Below are positions 60,501 through 64,000 of a stretch of 64,000 nucleotides of DNA, piece after piece. The notes beneath the pieces were generated by a model, which worked only from the letters and a program-made list of their open reading frames with translations, was not told the DNA's origin and did no database searches. The translations under genes were made by a program, and so were the position numbers. The DNA is taken from positions 24,098,365 through 24,162,364 of the forward strand of contig NC_092678.1 in assembly GCF_964355755.1 (NCBI RefSeq), in the 5' to 3' direction. Source of the stretch: Antedon mediterranea (lineage: Eukaryota; Echinodermata; Crinoidea; Comatulida; Antedonidae). The number at the start of each line of letters is the position of its first letter. Position 1 is the first letter of the stretch.

Positions 60501-63500
60501 TTCAAATCCCAGGGTTGTAACTCGCGACTCTTTAACTCCACTCCCCAAGCCTCAAATTAATAATAATAATAAATGAAAACTTATATAGCGCCGGTATCCT
60601 CCACCCATGTGGCGCTCATGGCGCTTTGTGCATTAACAACGTGCAAGAACATCAGCGAATAGCGACGTCTTTAGGTTGGTCTTGAAACTGTTTAGACTAG
60701 TTGAGCATTTAACTGTTGCTGGTAAGCTGTTCCATACACTTGCGGCCGCAACGTAAAAAGATCTCTGACCCCACTGATTTTTCGCTCTACGCTCTTGAAG
60801 AAGGTTTTGTGACAATGATCGTAGGCCTCTGCGGGATGATTCGTAACGATCCACAAGGTCAGATAAATAAGCAGGAGCACTGTCATTTAGGATCTTGAAT
60901 ACAAACAACGCAAGTTTGTACTTAATACGTTGTTGAACAGGCAACCAATGCAAATCCATCAGGACAGGAGTTATGTGAGCGTTTGATTTTGTATAAGTTA
61001 CAATTCTAGCTGCCATATTTTGCAAGCGCTGCAAACGTTGTATTTGAGATTTTGGTATGCCAAACAACAAGGCATTACCAATGTCAATTTTAGAAGTGAC
61101 AAATGAGTGTACAATCAATTCAGCTGTTTTCTTGTTAAGATTACCGCGAATACGACCAAGGTTCCTAATCGATATGCATGCTGCTTTGGATACAGATGTT
61201 ATTTGTGCTTCCATAGTGAGATTACTATCCAGCATGATTCCCAGATTCCGGACCACCGATGAGGGAGCGATGTTAGAGTTTCCGATTCTGATATGTGTGA
61301 TGTTGATTTTGGAGATGTTACATTTAGACCCGACGATAATAAACTCTGTCTTTCCATCATTCAACTTTAGGTAATTTGTTGTCATCCAATTGCGAACATC
61401 TTCTATACAGGCTTCCATCTTACTGATTGCTGCAGCAACATCCCTTTGCACTGGATTTACTGACACATAAATCTGTGTATCATCTGCATAGAAATGGAAA
61501 TGTAGACTGTGTTTGCGAATAATGTCACCAAGGGGAAGCGTATAAATTGAAAACTGGCCAGGCCCAATTACTGACCCCTGTGGTACACCATATTCCAGGC
61601 AAGCTTCATCTGAGAATGCATCATTGATACAGACTAGCTGACGTCTTCCTGTAAGATATGACTGGAACCAGTTAAGAGCAACACCATTTATGCCAATGCG
61701 ATTTCTCAGACGGGTTATCAGTCTTTGGTGATCAACTGTATCAAACGCTGCTGACAAATCCAACAACACCAATAGCGTTATTTTCCCATCATTCATTCCT
61801 TGTAACAAATCATTCTGTACCTTTAAAAGGGAACTCTCCGTGCTATGACATGCACGATATGCCAACTGGTAATTCTCATTTAAATTATGCTTTTGAAGAT
61901 ATGGAGTAATGCGTGATGTCACTACACGCTCCAGAGTCTTTCCAAGAAAAGAAAGATTCGACACCGGGCGGTAATTTTTCAGCGTGTTATGATCCAAGTT
62001 TTGCTTTTTTATTAAAGGACGAACGTGAGCAATTTTCAGTTCATCTGGCACTATGCCGGTATTAAGAGAATGGTTAATGATTTCCGTTATTATTGGAACG
62101 ACTGCGTCTATACACTTCTTCAGTATAGAAGTAGGAACTGGATCTAACCTGCATGATTTTGTTGGTGATTTCATCAGAATGTTGCGGATCTCATCTTGAG
62201 ATGCTGGTGTAAATGTTGTGAGATGCTGATGAACAGCTGTCACAGGCTCATTAAATGACATGTCATCAATCTTGAAGTCGTCTCTGATGATCTTGATCTT
62301 GTCTGTGAAAAACTGACAGAACCTGTTCGCAAGATCTAAGTCAGAAAGACTATCTGGGAGAGGTGATACCTGGCGATGATGAAGGAGTTGGTTAACAATT
62401 TTCAAAAAGTCCTTTCTGATCTGCTGCATGTTCTTCACACAAGCCAATGTAGTAGTTGGCCTTTGCCTTTCTTACCATGGAATTTACATTCCTCTTCTGT
62501 GCAATGTAAGCTTGACGATCTATTTCCAGATGAGAGATTCTCCATTTCTTTTCAAGCTTACGCTTTGTTCTTTTCTCAGCATAGATGTCACTGTTATACC
62601 AACTAGTGTTTGGTCGGACCTTAACTGTTCTCTTTTTCGGTGGTGCGTGTTTGTCAAGAAGTTCACTCAAAGTGGTGACATATAGTCGTACTTTACTTGA
62701 TAAATCAAGATTTGAGAGCGAAGTTCCGAGATCAGACTGTGTGATATCTTTACATAATGTCTCAAAATTTATAGCATTCCAATGACGAGTTTCGATGGAT
62801 TTAGTGATTACGGGTGGCTTCTTGATAAGGAGATTACATGTGATTGCATAGTGATCTGATATACCATCAATGACATTAAGGTTTGAGAAAACAGGAGGAT
62901 CAGATGAACGAGTGATCAGCAAGTCTAATGTATGACCATGTCGGTGTGTAGGTGTAGACACATGCTGTTGAAGACTGCTTGCTACTACAAGTAGATTCCG
63001 AAAATGAATTGCATCTGCATCATTTGGCATATCCACATGGATGTTAAAGTCTCCAACGAATAGTATGGGAGCCGGCTTCAATACATAGTGATCAACCAAA
63101 GTTGAGAATTCTTCAGTGAAAACATTTAGACTGCAACCCGTTGATTTGCTTTGAGGACGATATACTGCTACGAGGAAAACTGAGGATGCATTGCTGACTA
63201 TTTCCACATTTAGCAGTTCAAATGATTTTGGTAATAATCCTGTGTCATAACATTTAACCGCTATGCTTTCCTTGTAAAGAAGTGCAACTCCACCACCTCT
63301 TTTAGTACCAGCACGGGGAGCATGTTTGAGAGAGTATCCGTTGGGTGTAATATTTCCTATAACTGATGTGTCTTCTGGTTTAAGCCACGTTTCCGAAAGG
63401 GCAACAACATCCAGATTATGTTCGATAACGAAATCCACAAATTCTGTTGTTTTGTTCCGAACGGATCTTGTATTAATACTGCAAAATTTAATATTGTTTT

Positions 63501-63916
63501 TAGATAAGAGAGAGTTTGATGATAAGTCCGGAAATGATAGATTGTTTTTAGTGTGTTTGTCACGCCCAGCTCTTGTACCACGCCTGGTTTTTCTTTTTGG
63601 CCTCCTTGGTAATAGGTGGATACTACAGCTACTGGAGTTCAAATTAGACTTAGTTTATAAGCATAATAAATTATAAAATAGTTTATCCATCCTGTAATTG
63701 GCGAGGTACTTGCTGTTGGATGCGTTGAAAAAAAACAAAGACCATAATTACATTGATTGGATCATTTCATTAATCTGTGTCATCTTTAACTATCTGTTAT
63801 TAGGTTGGTATTAAAGAACTTGGTGTACGCAAAAAGATATTAAAATCTTTACATGAAATTCACAAGAAGAAATGGGAGCCTGGTAGCGTTAGGACACCAA
63901 ACAGTAAGATACTCAG
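54540..63916 (+). CDS. ASZ1: ASZ1/GASZ, ankyrin-SAM piRNA-pathway protein, 5' part (runs off right edge)
   Basis: Nine exons in consistent phase: 54540-54644, 55064-55265, 55619-55741, 56192-56306, 56527-56638, 56969-57100, 57276-57361, 60243-60396 and 63804-63916. They encode about 380 residues and end in phase 2 at a gtgagt donor. The N-terminus is acidic (DEDFDFDDDGFNFDD). Four or more ankyrin repeats cover about residues 95-265 (GWTLLMYSASSGKAEIVKYL, TPLMAACSCSTASEDQIL, TSLMFAAKSGYVSVVSHLI, ALCYAAGCGSVAVVKLLL). A SAM domain follows at about 300-365 (GDLELFLFGMNLGHLIPVF, then MTEGDLEKVGIKELGVRKKI). Order and sequence match animal ASZ1, which sits on the mitochondrial outer membrane in germ cells and scaffolds piRNA biogenesis. 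The C-terminal leucine zipper and membrane anchor should lie beyond the window. Odd: exon 7's 3' edge with its donor is amplified about 42 times, and intron 8 holds an antisense LINE. Confidence 0.9.
55330..55560 (+). mobile_element. tRNA-derived SINE in ASZ1 intron 2
   Basis: An A-box-like TGGCCAAGTGGTTAAG at about 55,335 and a B-box-like ATGTTCAAGGCTC at about 55,391 are spaced as in a tRNA-type RNA polymerase III promoter. They are followed by a tRNA-unrelated body. No cloverleaf closes, so it is not a tRNA gene. The family is not identified. Confidence 0.6.
57320..59925 (+). repeat. 62-bp minisatellite made of ASZ1 exon 7 end plus 5' splice site, about 42 copies
   Basis: Unit 1 is real coding sequence: GATGAGAAACAGTATAGACG onward to GATAAAAT|gtaagaaaa, continuing through intron bases to GTAGATAAA. 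Unit spacing is exactly 62 bp nearly throughout (57,320, 57,382, 57,444 and so on). Two main linked types alternate irregularly: GAGAAACAG with intact AATgtaag, and GAGAAAAAG with AATataag, which removes the GT. About three quarters keep the donor. Reading past the first donor gives ATG TAA at once, so only the first copy can make full-length ASZ1. Array ends share an AAGAT-type microhomology (CACAAGATGAG in the exon, GATAAAGATTGA in the intron), which could have seeded the amplification. Confidence 0.95.
60633..62447 (-). CDS. LINE ORF, reverse transcriptase part (604 residues)
   Basis: Reverse transcriptase of the CR1/L2 group. Visible blocks: KSCRLDPVPTSILKKC, LKNYRPVSNLSFLGKTLERV, LVLLDLSAAFDTVDHQRL, EYGVPQGSVIGPGQFSIYTL and the catalytic FHFYADDTQIYV. 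A C-terminal region (LHWLPVQQRIKYKLALFVFK) is typical of this group. It is in a different frame from the endonuclease; a single frameshift separates what is normally one protein. The absence of other stops suggests a fairly young insertion. Confidence 0.9.
   Translation of the reverse strand: MACVKNMQQIRKDFLKIVNQLLHHRQVSPLPDSLSDLDLANRFCQFFTDKIKIIRDDFKIDDMSFNEPVTAVHQHLTTFTPASQDEIRNILMKSPTKSCRLDPVPTSILKKCIDAVVPIITEIINHSLNTGIVPDELKIAHVRPLIKKQNLDHNTLKNYRPVSNLSFLGKTLERVVTSRITPYLQKHNLNENYQLAYRACHSTESSLLKVQNDLLQGMNDGKITLLVLLDLSAAFDTVDHQRLITRLRNRIGINGVALNWFQSYLTGRRQLVCINDAFSDEACLEYGVPQGSVIGPGQFSIYTLPLGDIIRKHSLHFHFYADDTQIYVSVNPVQRDVAAAISKMEACIEDVRNWMTTNYLKLNDGKTEFIIVGSKCNISKINITHIRIGNSNIAPSSVVRNLGIMLDSNLTMEAQITSVSKAACISIRNLGRIRGNLNKKTAELIVHSFVTSKIDIGNALLFGIPKSQIQRLQRLQNMAARIVTYTKSNAHITPVLMDLHWLPVQQRIKYKLALFVFKILNDSAPAYLSDLVDRYESSRRGLRSLSQNLLQERRAKNQWGQRSFYVAAASVWNSLPATVKCSTSLNSFKTNLKTSLFADVLARC
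62392..63642 (-). CDS. LINE ORF, endonuclease part (416 residues)
   Basis: An APE-type endonuclease/exonuclease/phosphatase domain. Motifs in order: SINTRSVRNK, ALSETWL, RGGGVALLYK, FLVAVYRP, FVGDFNIHVD, HGHTLDLLIT and ISDHYAITC. These carry the usual metal-binding and catalytic Asn, Glu, Asp and His positions of the family. The frame ends at 62,392, just after overlapping the start of the reverse transcriptase frame. The break falls in or near a short T run (about 62,400-62,450), consistent with a single indel. The domain nicks genomic DNA for target-primed reverse transcription. Confidence 0.88.
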   Translation of the reverse strand: MNSSSCSIHLLPRRPKRKTRRGTRAGRDKHTKNNLSFPDLSSNSLLSKNNIKFCSINTRSVRNKTTEFVDFVIEHNLDVVALSETWLKPEDTSVIGNITPNGYSLKHAPRAGTKRGGGVALLYKESIAVKCYDTGLLPKSFELLNVEIVSNASSVFLVAVYRPQSKSTGCSLNVFTEEFSTLVDHYVLKPAPILFVGDFNIHVDMPNDADAIHFRNLLVVASSLQQHVSTPTHRHGHTLDLLITRSSDPPVFSNLNVIDGISDHYAITCNLLIKKPPVITKSIETRHWNAINFETLCKDITQSDLGTSLSNLDLSSKVRLYVTTLSELLDKHAPPKKRTVKVRPNTSWYNSDIYAEKRTKRKLEKKWRISHLEIDRQAYIAQKRNVNSMVRKAKANYYIGLCEEHAADQKGLFENC

Positions 63917-63931
63917 GTGAGTAAACCAATG

Positions 63932-64000
63932 AATATGGTAGTGATGTATCCAAATATGGTAGTGATATGCCCAAATATGGTAGTGATATGACATCATTAT
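63932..64000. mobile_element. MITE, family A, cut by the window edge
   Basis: Three tandem ATATGGTAGTGAT words and GATATGACATCATTAT match the family A interior. It lies after the ASZ1 exon 9 donor. The termini are not in view. Confidence 0.55.

Larger units (their letters stand above)
60557..63720 (-). mobile_element. Non-LTR retrotransposon (CR1/L2-like LINE) in ASZ1 intron 8, antisense
   Basis: About 3.15 kb encode an endonuclease and a reverse transcriptase. The 3' end on the minus strand reads GGCGCTATATAAGTTTTCAT and then a (TTA)n tail at 60,557-60,572, as in many CR1/L2-group elements. No gag-like ORF1 precedes the endonuclease, so the copy is 5'-truncated or of an ORF1-poor type. It lies wholly between ASZ1 exons 8 and 9, opposite to the gene. 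The 5' limit is approximate and no target duplication was identified. Confidence 0.88.

Noticed and set aside
60217-60576. ASZ1 exon 8 reading through to a stop at about 60,576
   Set aside because: A donor at 60,396/60,397 joins MTEGDLEK to VGIKELGV in exon 9, restoring the SAM domain. The readthrough tail runs into the LINE insertion site and lacks family similarity.

Overview
The window is eukaryotic nuclear DNA: AT-rich, with intron-split genes, GT-AG splice sites, LINE, SINE and MITE insertions and large tandem arrays. Family content points to a marine invertebrate deuterostome, most likely an echinoderm. The clues are tandem HYR (hyalin-type) exons, over-represented TAGGCCTA-type words, and one-to-one orthologues of vertebrate genes. 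The phylum is an inference.

Layout. (1) 1-5,369, minus: 5' part of a secreted HYR-repeat protein; it runs off the left edge. (2) 6,443-11,607, minus: complete ten-exon orthologue of the meiotic crossover factor REDIC1 (C12orf40). HYR exons and the REDIC1 3' end were duplicated together, leaving a REDIC1 fragment and a dead HYR exon inside the HYR gene. (3) About 13,950-35,150, plus: about 20 kb built of roughly 100 tiny exon-like cassettes (mostly 46-52 and 96 nt) with strong splice sites and introns mostly about 60-90 nt. They form five blocks separated by a 141-150 bp tandem spacer family. The array ends in a second array with 36-nt introns. (4) 35,889-38,418, plus: TOMM6, whose intron holds two nested TIR elements. 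(5) 39,593-41,941, minus: MED20, divergent from (6) CPT2, 42,165-47,264, plus; their start codons are 223 bp apart. (7) 48,339-53,979, minus: CFAP20DC (C3orf67), divergent from (8) ASZ1/GASZ, 54,540 to beyond the right edge, plus. ASZ1 carries about 42 copies of a 62-bp unit made from the end of its exon 7 plus the 5' splice site, and an antisense LINE in intron 8.

Functions. REDIC1 (meiotic recombination) and ASZ1 (piRNA pathway, mitochondrial surface) are germline genes. CPT2 and TOMM6 are mitochondrial, MED20 is a general transcription factor and CFAP20DC is cilium-associated. Nothing suggests an operon-like system; the divergent pairs may share promoters.

The most unusual theme is repeated tandem amplification of exon-intron junctions: the mini-exon array, the 36-nt-intron array, ASZ1 exon 7 and CPT2 exon 3. 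All gene models are hand-spliced from the sequence, with phases checked exon by exon; transcript support cannot be seen here.
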